DNA from: Candidatus Firestoneibacteriota bacterium
GTDB taxonomy: Bacteria; Oederibacteriota; D2-FULL-39-29
Direction: 5' to 3'
Assembly: GCA_903891415.1 (NCBI GenBank)
Contig: CAITEH010000085.1
Coordinates: 1-64,000, forward strand
Length of the DNA stretch: 64,000 bases
The stretch's first letter is position 1; each line of letters begins with the position of its first letter. The translations under genes were made by a program, and so were the position numbers. Below the pieces are notes generated by a model, which saw only the letters and a program-made list of their open reading frames with translations, had not been told where the DNA came from and searched no databases. Of this stretch, positions 46,273 through 56,994 are shown piece after piece.

Positions 46273-46905
46273 ATGATAAGCCACATTAAAGCCATATTGG
46301 AAAAGGATCCGGCAGCTAACATCTTTGATGTTATTCTTTACCCCTGCCTGTACGCGATATTTTTCCACAGAATAGCCAACTTTCTATGGAAAATGCATAT
46401 TCCTTTTTTTCCCCGGCTGCTCTCGCAGGTTTCCAGGTTCCTTACCGGTATTGAGATCCATCCCGGAGCGGTCATAGGCAAAGGTTTCTTTATTGATCAC
46501 GGCATGGGTGTGGTTATCGGAGAAACCACGGTTATCGGAAATAATGTCACGCTATTTCAGGGCGTTACGCTGGGCGGGACCGGGAAAGAAAAAGGAAAGC
46601 GCCATCCGACACTCGGTAACAATGTGGTGGTGGGCTCCGGCGCGAAAATTCTCGGTAATTTCAAGATAGGGGACGATAGTTATATCGGAGCCAATTCCGT
46701 AGTGCTCAAAGAGGTGCCGCCGCATTCCACTATAGTCGGAATTCCGGGAAGGGTAGTAAAGATAAAAGGGAAATATGTGCCTAATATCACGTTCAATCAT
46801 GCCGATCTGCCTGATCCTCTGGCCAGCAGGTTAAAAAAAATACAGGCGGAACTTCTTGAAGTGGAGGAGCATGTTAAGCTCTGGAAAAAGAAACGCAGGC
46901 CCTGA
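46273..46905 (+). CDS. cysE: Serine O-acetyltransferase
   Basis: EIHPGAVIGKGFFIDHGMGVVIGETTVIGNNVTLFQGVTLGG hexapeptide repeats. Confidence 0.96.
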   Translation: MISHIKAILEKDPAANIFDVILYPCLYAIFFHRIANFLWKMHIPFFPRLLSQVSRFLTGIEIHPGAVIGKGFFIDHGMGVVIGETTVIGNNVTLFQGVTLGGTGKEKGKRHPTLGNNVVVGSGAKILGNFKIGDDSYIGANSVVLKEVPPHSTIVGIPGRVVKIKGKYVPNITFNHADLPDPLASRLKKIQAELLEVEEHVKLWKKKRRP

Positions 46906-48047
46906 TGAATTTGAACGTTAAAAAACTTACCCTTATCACGCTTACCCATATCATAAATGATTCTTATACCGGTTTTATACCCATGGTGATCCCTGTTTTA
47001 ATAAGCCGGGGCTACAGTGTTGCGCTTGCCGGCTCCCTGGGTATGATCCTGACCCTGGCGACAAATTTTCCCCAGCCTTTGTTCGGACTCCTCTATGATA
47101 AGACCAAAAAATATCTGATCTTCCTGGCTCCGCTTTTTTCGGCTGTTTTTATCGGGACCGCGGCGCTTATGCCTTCGTATTTCCTTATCGCGCTTTTTCT
47201 TGTGACCGGCGGGCTCGGGGTGGCGCTTTTCCATCCTGAAGCCACGCATATTGCCAGGTCCACGGAGAGCGGAAACTCCAATTTTGCTGTTTCTATTTTT
47301 CTGGCCGGCGGCACGGGCGGCTACGCCGCGGGCGGGCTGGCTGCAGGCCTGCTTATCTGGGGCTTCGGGTTAAAGGGCCTGCTCTTTACCGTAATATTCG
47401 GCATTCTTGCCTCTTATTATTTGTACAAGCACCGCGCGTTCCTTTCCGGAGCGGAGGGAATGGACAGCGGGGCCCCGCCGGTCCTGCGGAATATAAAGGA
47501 AGTGAACCGGATCCCGGAATTTTTATTGATCTTTTCGATAGTCACAATAATTGTCTCGGTGCAAGCCACGACCGCAATGTTTTTGCCGGCCTATCTTAAA
47601 CAGAAAGGCATCAGTATTGTTTTTAGCGCTATAGCCTTCATACTTTTTACCGTCCCGGGTTCGCTTGGCGGAATAGCGGCCGGAAAACTGGCAAAACGGT
47701 TCAGCCTAAAAAAACTTATCCTGGTTTCCCAGCTTCTTGCCGTGGCGTTCTTATACGCGTTCGTTTTTACGCCTTATCCTTATTTCATAATATTTATTCC
47801 GCTCGCGGGCTGCGCGCTGCTTTCGTCCTTTCCGCTCCTGGTAAATCAATCCTATACGTATTTGCCGGAAAATAAAGGCGTTGCCGGAGGTTCAATAATC
47901 GGACTGACCTGGGGCCTGGCCAGTGTCTTGATCCTGCTCACGGGTGCTTTGGCCGATCTCGGCGGCTCCCTTGCCTATGCTTATAAGATAATATTTGCCC
48001 TGCCTCTTATTGCCTGCCTGCTGCTTTTGAAACTCAAAATAAAATAG
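46905..48047 (+). CDS. MFS transporter, fosmidomycin-resistance (Fsr)-like
   Basis: 12-TM pattern; HIINDSYTGFIPMVIPVL; FHPEATHIA. Confidence 0.85.
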   Translation: MNLNVKKLTLITLTHIINDSYTGFIPMVIPVLISRGYSVALAGSLGMILTLATNFPQPLFGLLYDKTKKYLIFLAPLFSAVFIGTAALMPSYFLIALFLVTGGLGVALFHPEATHIARSTESGNSNFAVSIFLAGGTGGYAAGGLAAGLLIWGFGLKGLLFTVIFGILASYYLYKHRAFLSGAEGMDSGAPPVLRNIKEVNRIPEFLLIFSIVTIIVSVQATTAMFLPAYLKQKGISIVFSAIAFILFTVPGSLGGIAAGKLAKRFSLKKLILVSQLLAVAFLYAFVFTPYPYFIIFIPLAGCALLSSFPLLVNQSYTYLPENKGVAGGSIIGLTWGLASVLILLTGALADLGGSLAYAYKIIFALPLIACLLLLKLKIK

Positions 48048-48089
48048 AATTAAATTTTAGCCGCGCAATTATTTCCCCGGGAACCGGTG

Positions 48090-48118
48090 TTGACAACCTT
48101 TTACATTAGGAATATAAT
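48090..48118 (+). promoter_or_regulatory. rsmA promoter TTGACA-N17-TATAAT, 6 nt from ATG (leaderless)
   Basis: TTGACA 48090-48095; TATAAT 48113-48118; AACAAA; ATG 48125. Confidence 0.88.
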
Positions 48119-48124
48119 AACAAA

Positions 48125-48943
48125 ATGCAAAAAAAAATACAGGCACCTGCAGCTTCTTACAGGCCGAAAAAACGCTTCGGCCAAAATTTTATGAAAGACC
48201 GGTCCTTGCGGGAATTTATCGTGAATTCCGCCTCTCTCTCCCAAAAGGATACCGTCCTGGAGATCGGCCCCGGCCGGGGGGAGCTTACAGGTATTATTGC
48301 TTCAAAATGCCCCGTTGTCGCGGTTGAAATTGACCGGGACCTGGCGGCGCTCCTTAAGAACAAGTTTGCCGGAAATGAAAGAGTGAAAATTATTGAAGGG
48401 GATATTCTGGCGGTTGAGTTCAATAAAATTAGCGTTCCAAAATTTAAAATTATAGGGAACATCCCGTATAACATAACTACGCCTATTATCTTTAAAATAC
48501 TGGAGAGCCGGTCCGGTATAGAAACCGCGGTCTTAACGGTGCAGAAAGAGGTGGCGGAAAGGCTGGCGGCAAAGCCGGGTTCCGGGGACTACGGGGTCCT
48601 GACCATCATGGCTGGAATATTTGCTTCCGTGGAGATCTTGAGAACTATTCCGGCTGCGGCTTTTTTTCCGGCGCCGAACGTGGATTCCGCGGTGATATGT
48701 TTAAGGCCTCTCAAAGACCCTGCGGTCCCGGAAAAGGAACTTGCCCTATTTGAAAAACTCGTAAAAACCGCTTTCCAGCAGAGAAGAAAGAATATAAGGA
48801 ACGCGCTTTTAAGGTTCGGCCTCTCAAAAGAAAAGGCTTTAAGAGTTCTTTCTGCCTGCGGCATACCTGAAAATACCAGGCCTGAAGGTGTTTCTATCGA
48901 GGAGTTCAAGCAGCTGGCCGGCCTGGCAGGGGCGGAAACTTAG
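48125..48943 (+). CDS. rsmA: 16S rRNA (adenine(1518)-N(6)/adenine(1519)-N(6))-dimethyltransferase
   Basis: RFGQNFMKD; VLEIGPGRGELTG; IIGNIPYNITTPIIFK. Confidence 0.98.
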   Translation: MQKKIQAPAASYRPKKRFGQNFMKDRSLREFIVNSASLSQKDTVLEIGPGRGELTGIIASKCPVVAVEIDRDLAALLKNKFAGNERVKIIEGDILAVEFNKISVPKFKIIGNIPYNITTPIIFKILESRSGIETAVLTVQKEVAERLAAKPGSGDYGVLTIMAGIFASVEILRTIPAAAFFPAPNVDSAVICLRPLKDPAVPEKELALFEKLVKTAFQQRRKNIRNALLRFGLSKEKALRVLSACGIPENTRPEGVSIEEFKQLAGLAGAET

Positions 48944-48955
48944 GATAGGCCCGCT

Positions 48956-51013
48956 TTACTGCGAGGTGAAAGATTCAATATTCTCATGTTTATTGCATAT
49001 TTCCACCGGTGCTGTGCCTTCGATAAAGACTTCTTTAAGGGATCTTTTGCATTTTGGAGAATAAAGCATCCCGGAATCCGGATCTATCTTTACGGTCACA
49101 ACTTTTGGAGGTTTGGTAAAAGGTTCGGGCGGTTTCCCCTTATAGACTTCTTTCATGAACTCACCCCAGATAGGAACAGGCGTATTTGAACTTGATATCC
49201 AGGAACCCAAAGAACGCCTGTTGTCAAAGCCCACCCAGCAGCCGGCGATAAGATCTGAAGTAAAGCCGATGAACCATACATCGGCCTGATTGTCGGTAGT
49301 TCCCGTCTTACCCGCGCAATTAAAGGTGATCCCGTTTCCTCTGATCCTGCTTGCGGTACCTTCATTAACGACACTTTCCAGCATGGAGGTCATAAGATAG
49401 GCAGATTCCGGTTTTAATACATCCTGCAGGCGCGGCTGATTTTCTTCAAGTATCTTGCCCGTGCTGTCTTTCACCGTAAGGATGCAGAGAGGTTCGACTT
49501 TAACTCCCAGGTTGGGGAAAGTAGAATACGCGGAGGTGAGTTCCAGCAGGGTGACTTCCGAGGTGCCGAAAGCAAGTGAAAGATTTTTGTGCAACTGGCT
49601 TTTGATCCCCATTTTGTTCGCGTATGAAACTACCGAAGAGGTCCCGACTTTCATGAGCAGTTTTAAGGTGACGATATTTCTGGAAAGGGTCAGAGCTTTC
49701 CGCAGGGTGGTCGGGCCAAAAAATTTCTTTTCATAATTTTCAGGTTTCCAGACCTGCCCGTCTTTTTCGTTTATGGACATCGGCGCATCAACTATTATAT
49801 CCGCGGGAGTAAAACTGTTATCCAGCGCGGTCGCGTATATGAAAGGTTTAAAAGCGGAACCGGGCTGCCTTTTTGCCTGGACGGCCCTGTTGTATTCGGA
49901 TTCAGAAAAGTCCCTGCCGCCGATCATGGCCTTAATATACCCGGTCTTGGGATCCAGGGCAATAAAGGAGGCCTGGATAGGCAGATTTTTTCTGAATTCC
50001 GCGTCGAAAATATTTTCCACGGGTATGCCGTTTTCTTTTGCTATTTTGATCTCCGCTTCTTCCAGTCCCCGGGCCACTGCTTTCTGGGCGTATTCCTGCA
50101 TTTGCATATCCAAAGAAGTATAGACGGAAAGCCCGCCTTTATATATTACATTGGAACCGTAGGTCTCTTCCAGCTGCTGTCTTACGTATTCAACAAAATA
50201 CGGGGCGTTTTTTTGTTCTATCCTGTGGATCTCTATCGGGGCCAGCTTGGCAGCTTCAGCTTCTTTTTTGGTGATCACGTCCTTTTTTAGAAGCCTGTCA
50301 AGAATGCGGTTACGCCTCATTTTGGCTTTATACGCGTTTTTGTACGGGGAATATTTGTTGGGCGCCCTGGGCAGGCCGGCTAAGAGCGCGCATTCCGGCA
50401 GCGTCAGCCGCTCCACGTTTTTCCCGAAATAGGTCCTTGCCGCGGCTTCCACCCCGTAAGCCCCCGAGCCCATGTTTATCTGGTTCAGATACATTTCCAG
50501 TATTTCGTCTTTGGTATAACAATACTCTATTTTGAAGGAAAGCATGACTTCCTTTATCTTTCTTGAAAAAGTCCGTTCCTGGGTCAGGAACAGATTTTTC
50601 GCCAGCTGCTGGGTAATAGTGCTGCCGCCCTGCGCCACTCTGCCCTGTATCATATTCACTAAAAATGCCCGCAGCATGGATACGGGAGAGATCCCGAGAT
50701 GGGAATAGAAGCCTTCGTCTTCGATGATAATAATGGTCTTTTTTAAGAGCTCGGGTATTTTTTTTAACGGCACCAGCGATCTCTGTTCTATGAATAACTG
50801 GGCGATCAGCGTTCCTTTTTCATCGTAGATCTTGCTGGCAAGAGAAGGCTTGTAATTTTCCAGATCGGCAAGAGGCGGGAGGTCGAGGTAAAAGGCCAGC
50901 AGCAGTCCTATGAACCACCCGAGAAAAATAGTCAGAGAGATAGTGGCGATCAATTTTATCTGCCGGGTCTTCATAGATTGTATTACTTCACGGAACATAG
51001 TATTGAAACTCAT
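48956..51013 (-). CDS. mrcA: Penicillin-binding protein 1A (glycosyltransferase/transpeptidase)
   Basis: EDEGFYSHLGIS, QGGSTITQQLAKNLFL (GT51); KRQPGSAFKPFIYATAL, GKTGTTDN (transpeptidase); ORF extends to 51124 but start MSFNTMF fits the promoter. Confidence 0.95.
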   Translation of the reverse strand: MSFNTMFREVIQSMKTRQIKLIATISLTIFLGWFIGLLLAFYLDLPPLADLENYKPSLASKIYDEKGTLIAQLFIEQRSLVPLKKIPELLKKTIIIIEDEGFYSHLGISPVSMLRAFLVNMIQGRVAQGGSTITQQLAKNLFLTQERTFSRKIKEVMLSFKIEYCYTKDEILEMYLNQINMGSGAYGVEAAARTYFGKNVERLTLPECALLAGLPRAPNKYSPYKNAYKAKMRRNRILDRLLKKDVITKKEAEAAKLAPIEIHRIEQKNAPYFVEYVRQQLEETYGSNVIYKGGLSVYTSLDMQMQEYAQKAVARGLEEAEIKIAKENGIPVENIFDAEFRKNLPIQASFIALDPKTGYIKAMIGGRDFSESEYNRAVQAKRQPGSAFKPFIYATALDNSFTPADIIVDAPMSINEKDGQVWKPENYEKKFFGPTTLRKALTLSRNIVTLKLLMKVGTSSVVSYANKMGIKSQLHKNLSLAFGTSEVTLLELTSAYSTFPNLGVKVEPLCILTVKDSTGKILEENQPRLQDVLKPESAYLMTSMLESVVNEGTASRIRGNGITFNCAGKTGTTDNQADVWFIGFTSDLIAGCWVGFDNRRSLGSWISSSNTPVPIWGEFMKEVYKGKPPEPFTKPPKVVTVKIDPDSGMLYSPKCKRSLKEVFIEGTAPVEICNKHENIESFTSQ

Positions 51014-51021
51014 ATTTATGT

Positions 51022-51050
51022 ATTTTACAGCAAAATAAAAAGTTAGTAAA
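51022..51050 (-). promoter_or_regulatory. PBP1A promoter TTTACT-N17-TAAAAT, 8 nt from ATG (leaderless)
   Basis: Reverse-complement TTTACT 51045-51050; TAAAAT 51022-51027; ATG 51013. Confidence 0.6.
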
Positions 51051-51092
51051 CATGTAATTGGCAATATGGCTTCATGCTTTCCCTTTACTCTA

Positions 51093-51121
51093 TTGACAAA
51101 AAAATCATATTTTGCTATAAT
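51093..51121 (+). promoter_or_regulatory. rpsU-operon promoter TTGACA-N17-TATAAT
   Basis: TTGACA 51093-51098, TATAAT 51116-51121 preceded by TGC. Confidence 0.9.
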
Positions 51122-51227
51122 CAATCAGTCCACTTGACGTGGGCTTTTTTCATTTGGTTTATCTCTTCAAGAATCGCTTATGCTCTGTAAAAAGAACAAA
51201 AATCAAAAAAAGGAAGGGTGATATAAA

Positions 51228-51422
51228 GTGGTCGAAGTAATTGTGAAATACGATGAGTCTTTGGAATCGGCTCTGAAACGGTTTAAGAGAAAATGCCAGA
51301 CTGAAGGCATTCTTACCGAAATCAGAAAAAGAGAGTTTTACGAAAAACCGAGCGAAAAGAGAAAGAAGAAAGAAGAAGCTGCTGCCAGGAAATTAAGAAA
51401 ACGCCTCGAAAAGCTGGACTAA
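51228..51422 (+). CDS. rpsU: 30S ribosomal protein S21 (GTG start)
   Basis: [40 protein letters not shown]. Confidence 0.97.
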   Translation: MVEVIVKYDESLESALKRFKRKCQTEGILTEIRKREFYEKPSEKRKKKEEAAARKLRKRLEKLD

Positions 51423-51437
51423 GGAGTTTTTTAGAGC

Positions 51438-51881
51438 ATGGATGTTAAAGAAAAGCTTAATGAGGACCTGAAAGCTGCAATGAAAGCCGGGGACGCGTTA
51501 AAAACTTCCACCGTGAGGATGCTTAAAGCCGCGATCAATAACGCGGAAATGGCCAAGAAAGTATCCTTTACGGATGAGGAAGTTTTTCGTGTTATCGCTG
51601 CTTCTATTAAACAGCGCAGAGATTCTATCGAACAGTATAAAAAGGGAAACAGGCCGGAGCTTGCGGCACAGGAAGAAGCAGAGCTCGTTATCCTGCAGTC
51701 CTATCTTCCGGCGCAAATGAGTGAAGAGGAATTAAGGGCTCTGGTCGCCAGAGTAATTGCTGAAACGGGCGCGGGCGCGGTTAAAGATATGGGCAAGGTC
51801 ATGGGGAAACTCATGCCGCTTCTTAAGGGCAGAGCCGAGAATTCACTGGTAAGTTCAATCGTAAAAGAAAATCTTAAATAG
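51438..51881 (+). CDS. yqeY: GatB/YqeY domain protein
   Basis: LKAAMKAGDALKTSTVRMLKAAI; GKVMGKLMPLLKGRAENSLVSSIVKE. Confidence 0.95.
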   Translation: MDVKEKLNEDLKAAMKAGDALKTSTVRMLKAAINNAEMAKKVSFTDEEVFRVIAASIKQRRDSIEQYKKGNRPELAAQEEAELVILQSYLPAQMSEEELRALVARVIAETGAGAVKDMGKVMGKLMPLLKGRAENSLVSSIVKENLK

Positions 51882-51884
51882 CTC

Positions 51885-52430
51885 ATGAAAGTTTTAGGCC
51901 GCAATTTTTTCAACAGAGCTACCCGCAAGGTGGCAAAAGAGCTGCTTGGAAAGATACTGGTAAGGAAGTATCGCGGAAAAAGACTTGCCGGGCGCATTGT
52001 CGAAACAGAAGCCTACCTTGGCAAAAATGATCCGGCAAGCCATGCCTGCCGTAAGATAACACCAAGAAATATTGTGATGTTCGGCCCTCCCGGGGTTGCG
52101 TATGTGTATTTATGTTACGGGTTTCACTATATGCTGAATGCCGTAACAGAAAAAAACGGCAAAGCCGGAGCGGTACTTATAAGAGGCGTGGAACCTTTAA
52201 CGGTCCCGGCAGATAAGGCCGCGAACGGGCCCGGGAAATTAACAAAGCTGTTTAAAATAACAAAAAAACAAAATGGCAGGGTGCTTGCACTAAAGACCGG
52301 CCTTTATATCGCCTCTGACGGCATGAAACCTTTAAAAATAAGAAATACCGTAAGGATAGGCATAAAAAAAGGCGCAGAGCTGCCTTTCAGGTACTATATA
52401 GAAGGGAAGCAGCATGTCTCAGGTAAATAA
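51885..52430 (+). CDS. mpg: 3-methyladenine DNA glycosylase (AAG/MPG family)
   Basis: AKELLGKILVRK; GRIVETEAYLGKNDPASHA; GPPGVAYVYLCYGFHYMLN; RGVEPL; NGPGKLTK. Confidence 0.95.
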   Translation: MKVLGRNFFNRATRKVAKELLGKILVRKYRGKRLAGRIVETEAYLGKNDPASHACRKITPRNIVMFGPPGVAYVYLCYGFHYMLNAVTEKNGKAGAVLIRGVEPLTVPADKAANGPGKLTKLFKITKKQNGRVLALKTGLYIASDGMKPLKIRNTVRIGIKKGAELPFRYYIEGKQHVSGK

Positions 52431-52491
52431 ATTTTAGACAGCGTGTGGAACACTTTAGTAATTCTCCTGACTTCAACAAAGGATAGGAAAT

Positions 52492-53454
52492 ATGAAACTA
52501 AAAGAGCTCTACAGAGCAATTGTTGAAAATGGTATCGAAGCAGATCCGCGCGGCAGTGATTTTGTGCGCAAAGAATTGAAAAGGACCGCGGAAGAGTTTA
52601 AAGAACTTAAAGCCGAAGCCAGGAAAGATTATGACCAGGACCGGCTCTTCAATCCTTATGCGGATACAAGGGTCTTGAACGGTGAGCTGAATTCCGAGAT
52701 CAAGAAAATACTGGTAGGCATTGATATTGATTCCGGCGAGCTGGCCGTTGCCGATCTCCTCGCAAAAAAAAGCGGAAAGATAGACCTTGTTTTGACCCAC
52801 CACCCGGCGGGAAAGGCCTACGCAAATTTTTATGAAGTTATGGGCATGCAAAGCGAGATCTTTCATAAAGCGGGTGTACCTATCAATATAGCCGAAAACA
52901 CCATGGCCCCGAGAATGAAGGATGTGGAACGCAGGGTGCTTCCGGCCAACCATACCCGGGCGGTCGATACCGCAAAACTCCTGAATCTTAACCTGATGTG
53001 CGCGCATACCGCCGCGGATAATTTTGTGTCAACGTTTCTTACCGGGCTTTTTGCCGCGCGTAAACCTGAAAAAATAAAAGACCTGCTCGGTATATTAAAA
53101 GAAATTCCGGAGTATAAGCTGGCGGCCGGGAACAATGCCGGGCCCAAGATATTTTCGGGCAGTGAGAATTCGCGCTGCGGAAAGATCTTTGTTGATATGA
53201 CAGGCGGAACAGAAGGGCCGAAAGAGATCTATGAGGCAGCCGCCAAGGCCGGGATCGGGACTTTTGTCGGCATGCATTACTCTGACGAGCATAGAAAAGA
53301 ACTGGAAAAAAACTTCATAAATGTAGTTGTTGCCGGGCATATCAGCAGTGATAATCTCGGCTTAAACCTGCTTTTTGATGCAATAATAAAAAAGAACGGT
53401 AAACTTGAAATAATAGAGTGTTCCGGTTATCGCAGAGTAGCCAGGCTGAAGTAA
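52492..53454 (+). CDS. NIF3/GTP cyclohydrolase I type 2-like metal-binding protein
   Basis: LVLTHHPAGKAY; CAHTAADN; C-terminal HISSDNLGLNLLFD. Confidence 0.85.
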   Translation: MKLKELYRAIVENGIEADPRGSDFVRKELKRTAEEFKELKAEARKDYDQDRLFNPYADTRVLNGELNSEIKKILVGIDIDSGELAVADLLAKKSGKIDLVLTHHPAGKAYANFYEVMGMQSEIFHKAGVPINIAENTMAPRMKDVERRVLPANHTRAVDTAKLLNLNLMCAHTAADNFVSTFLTGLFAARKPEKIKDLLGILKEIPEYKLAAGNNAGPKIFSGSENSRCGKIFVDMTGGTEGPKEIYEAAAKAGIGTFVGMHYSDEHRKELEKNFINVVVAGHISSDNLGLNLLFDAIIKKNGKLEIIECSGYRRVARLK

Positions 53455-53463
53455 CAGGAGTTC

Positions 53464-55248
53464 ATGGGCCTAATTCCAAGAGAAAAAATAGAACTTATTA
53501 AACAGTCTTTTGACATCGTGGATGTTGTAAGCGAGCGCGTGCAGCTGAAAAAGTCGGGCCAGAATTTTAAAGGGCTTTGTCCTTTTCATTCAGAAAAGAC
53601 CTCCTCTTTTGTGGTCAGCCCGGCAAAACAAATTTACCATTGCTTCGGCTGCGGCGAGGGCGGGAATGTTATCCAGTTCATATCTAAAATGGATAACATA
53701 AATTTTTTCGAAGCGGTAAAAGTGCTGGCGCAGAAAAAAGGCATACCGCTGGATGCAGCTGATAAAGCCGGCAAAGACGAGTTTGACGAGCTTTTTAAAG
53801 TTAACGAATTGGCGGTCAGGTACTACAAGCAGAAACTGCAGGAGAATAAAGCCGCCCGGGAGTATCTGGCGAAACGGAAATTAAGCCAGGACACGATAGA
53901 AAAATTCGGGCTGGGCTATGCTCCGGACGAGTGGGAAGGCCTGCTTAATTACGCGGGAAAGAACGGAGTTCCCGCCTTGCTTCTCGAAAAAGCCGGCCTT
54001 TGTATCAAGCGGGACAAAAAAGAAGGCCACTACGACAGGTTTCGCAACCGGATAATTTTCCCGATAGTCAGCAGTTTCGGGAAATATGTGGCGTTTGGCG
54101 CCCGGGTAATGGATGCCGGGCTTCCGAAATATATTAATTCTCCGGAAACACCGGTCTATTCAAAAGGGAAGAATCTCTATGCCTGGAATCTGGCCAGGGT
54201 CAAGATCCCGGAGGATATCGGGATAATTGTAGTAGAAGGGTACCTGGACTGTATAACCTGCCACCAGTATGGAATAACAAATACGGTGGCGACCCTGGGT
54301 ACTTCACTGACCCGGGAACAGGCCGCGCTGTTAAAAAGATACACCGATAAAGTTGTGATCGCTTATGACCTGGACGCGGCCGGGATAAATGCTTCGCTCC
54401 GCGGCATTGCCGTTCTGGTGGAGGCCGGCCTGGATGTAAAAGTGGCCGTTTTTACCGGCAGTAAAGACCCGGATGAATATCTCAATGTGCACGGGAAAGA
54501 CGCTTTTTCCGGGAAGGTCAAAGAGGCCAAGAGCATAGTTGATTTCTGGCTGGACAGCGTAAAGCCGGAGGCGCTTTCCGATCTCAAGGGTAAATTAAAT
54601 ATTTTTAATCAAATGCTTCCGGTGATCTCCGCTGTTAATGATGACGCCAGAAGAGCGGAATATAAAAAGGCCATAGCCGGCAGGATGAATTTGCCGGAGA
54701 AAGTTATCAACGAAGCAATAGAAAAGCATTATGAGAAAATATATAATATGGCCCCGGCCGGCAAAAATATCGCGGTTACAGCGGGGAAAAAAATAAGGCC
54801 GCCGGTTTCCAGGACTGAGCTTACCGAAAAGCAGCTTCTTATTCTGGCTTTGAGCGATATAGAAACTGCAAAAAGAGTAAAGAAAGAAGTGTTTCCGGAG
54901 GACTTTAATAACGGCTCAATAAGGCGCATAATTGAGCTTCTTTTTGAATATTGCGAGAAAAAAAATATACTGGATTATACGGCCATGGTCGAAGAACTTG
55001 ACGGAGAAACGCGCCGTTTGTTCACCGAACTTATACTGGATAAAGTGGAGTATTCTTCAGAGAGCCGGACGCAGGCCGAGAAGGACCTTATAGAGGCCAT
55101 CAGGAACGGCAGGATCGAGAAACGCCTTAAAGAACTAGAGGTGGAGATAAAAAAACTTAATAGAGGTGACGGGGACAAGGATCTGGTAAATGAATATCTT
55201 CAGCTCCAGCGTCATTTAAAAGGCAAGAAGGTTAAGGGGGAAAAGTGA
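53464..55248 (+). CDS. dnaG: DNA primase
   Basis: [31 protein letters not shown] zinc finger; TOPRIM EGYLD, YDLDAAG. Confidence 0.98.
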   Translation: MGLIPREKIELIKQSFDIVDVVSERVQLKKSGQNFKGLCPFHSEKTSSFVVSPAKQIYHCFGCGEGGNVIQFISKMDNINFFEAVKVLAQKKGIPLDAADKAGKDEFDELFKVNELAVRYYKQKLQENKAAREYLAKRKLSQDTIEKFGLGYAPDEWEGLLNYAGKNGVPALLLEKAGLCIKRDKKEGHYDRFRNRIIFPIVSSFGKYVAFGARVMDAGLPKYINSPETPVYSKGKNLYAWNLARVKIPEDIGIIVVEGYLDCITCHQYGITNTVATLGTSLTREQAALLKRYTDKVVIAYDLDAAGINASLRGIAVLVEAGLDVKVAVFTGSKDPDEYLNVHGKDAFSGKVKEAKSIVDFWLDSVKPEALSDLKGKLNIFNQMLPVISAVNDDARRAEYKKAIAGRMNLPEKVINEAIEKHYEKIYNMAPAGKNIAVTAGKKIRPPVSRTELTEKQLLILALSDIETAKRVKKEVFPEDFNNGSIRRIIELLFEYCEKKNILDYTAMVEELDGETRRLFTELILDKVEYSSESRTQAEKDLIEAIRNGRIEKRLKELEVEIKKLNRGDGDKDLVNEYLQLQRHLKGKKVKGEK

Positions 55249-56969
55249 AAGAATCGGCAAAAGCAGTGAAATTATCCAAACTTAAACTGAAAAAAAATGA
55301 AGTGGAAAAACTTCTTATAGAAAAGGGGAAAGAAAAAGGTTATTTAACCTACCAGGAAGTCAATGAGATCATTCCCGAAGATGTTATTTCCCCGGAAGAA
55401 ATAGATAATCTGCTTACCAAGCTGGATGAAATGGACATTAATATAGTTGATGCTCCCAAAGAGGAGAAAGTCCCGGACCTGCATCTTACGGCCTCCTCGG
55501 ATATAGCTATTGATGATCCTATCCGGCTCTACCTGCGTTCCATGGGCCAGATCTCCATACTCGCGCGGGCTGAGGAACTCAGTTTAGCCGAAGAAATAGA
55601 AAAAGCCGAAGAAGAAATAGATAAGATCCTCTTTCAATCGCCCAGTATTCTGGAAAAATTCAAGACCATGGCCAACGAAGTGCTCGAAAGCAGCCGGGGC
55701 ATTCATGAGTTAATGAATATAGACGCGGAAGGGGAGATAAGCAACCGTATCGTAAAAAAGTACAAGAAAAAGCTGCGGGATGCCTTAAAAAAGATCAGGC
55801 AGGAAGAAACCAGGATAGAACTTATCAACAGCCGCCTGAAAAAGAAGTCCATCAATGACAGGCAAAGAGCTTCTCTTGAAGAGAAAAAAATAGTCGGCCT
55901 TGAGAAGATCGTGGAAGCGGTCATTGAACTGGACCTTAATACCGAAGAAAAAAAGGGCATGATAGATAAGGTCAAAACTATGACCTCGCAGATCCATGCT
56001 TTTGAACGGGAAATAGAAGGGGTAATTAAGGCCTGCGGTTTGACCAAGGAAGAACTGAGAAAAGTATTTAATTCCAAAAAAGTCAGCAGTTCCTGCAAGT
56101 ACGGGGTAAAAGAACTTTGCGAGAATTACAAGCTGATAACGGTCAAAGAGAAAAATATAAAACAAATTGCGGATGAATCGGCGAGTACGGCTTCCAAAAT
56201 AAAAGCAGATACGCGCCTTATTACCGAGAATGAATTTCGGGCTTATAACGCCAAGATGAAGCTTGTGAAGGCCAATCTCCGCCTGGTTGTGTCAATCGCG
56301 AAAAAATATACCAATAGAGGCCTGCATTTCCTTGACCTTATTCAGGAGGGAAATATCGGGCTTATGCGGGCGGTCGACAAATTTGAATACAAACGCGGCT
56401 ATAAATTCTCAACTTACGCGACCTGGTGGATAAGACAGGCCATAACCAGGGCTATAGCTGATCAGGGCCGGACCATAAGAGTCCCGGTGCATATGATAGA
56501 AACGCTTAATAAATTAATAAAGAATTACAGGGAGCTGGTACAGAAACTCGGGCGGGACCCGCTGCCGGAAGAAGTTGCCAAAAAAATGGGCTTGCCGGTG
56601 GAAAAGATCAGAGAGGTCTTGAAGATCGCCCAGGAACCCATTTCCCTGGAAACTCCCATTGGCGAGGACAAAGACGGCCATCTGGGAGACATTATCGAGG
56701 ACAAGGAAGTGGTCTCTCCCGCGACAGCCGCGGCACACATGATCCTGCAGGAACAGCTGGAAAAAGTCCTGATCACGTTAAAAAGCAGGGAGGCGGAAGT
56801 GATCCGCCTGCGTTTTGGCATTAATAAACCGTACCCCTACACGCTCGAAGAAGTCGGCAATATTTTTAATATTACCAGAGAGCGGGTGAGACAGATAGAG
56901 GCCAAGGCGCTGAGAAAACTCAGGCACCCCATAAGGGCCAAGTTCCTTAAGGGGTTCATGGAACAGTAA
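55245..56969 (+). CDS. rpoD: RNA polymerase primary sigma factor
   Basis: [70 protein letters not shown]; region 4. Confidence 0.98.
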   Translation: MKESAKAVKLSKLKLKKNEVEKLLIEKGKEKGYLTYQEVNEIIPEDVISPEEIDNLLTKLDEMDINIVDAPKEEKVPDLHLTASSDIAIDDPIRLYLRSMGQISILARAEELSLAEEIEKAEEEIDKILFQSPSILEKFKTMANEVLESSRGIHELMNIDAEGEISNRIVKKYKKKLRDALKKIRQEETRIELINSRLKKKSINDRQRASLEEKKIVGLEKIVEAVIELDLNTEEKKGMIDKVKTMTSQIHAFEREIEGVIKACGLTKEELRKVFNSKKVSSSCKYGVKELCENYKLITVKEKNIKQIADESASTASKIKADTRLITENEFRAYNAKMKLVKANLRLVVSIAKKYTNRGLHFLDLIQEGNIGLMRAVDKFEYKRGYKFSTYATWWIRQAITRAIADQGRTIRVPVHMIETLNKLIKNYRELVQKLGRDPLPEEVAKKMGLPVEKIREVLKIAQEPISLETPIGEDKDGHLGDIIEDKEVVSPATAAAHMILQEQLEKVLITLKSREAEVIRLRFGINKPYPYTLEEVGNIFNITRERVRQIEAKALRKLRHPIRAKFLKGFMEQ

Positions 56970-56994
56970 TAATAAAAAGTACCGCAAGGGTAAG

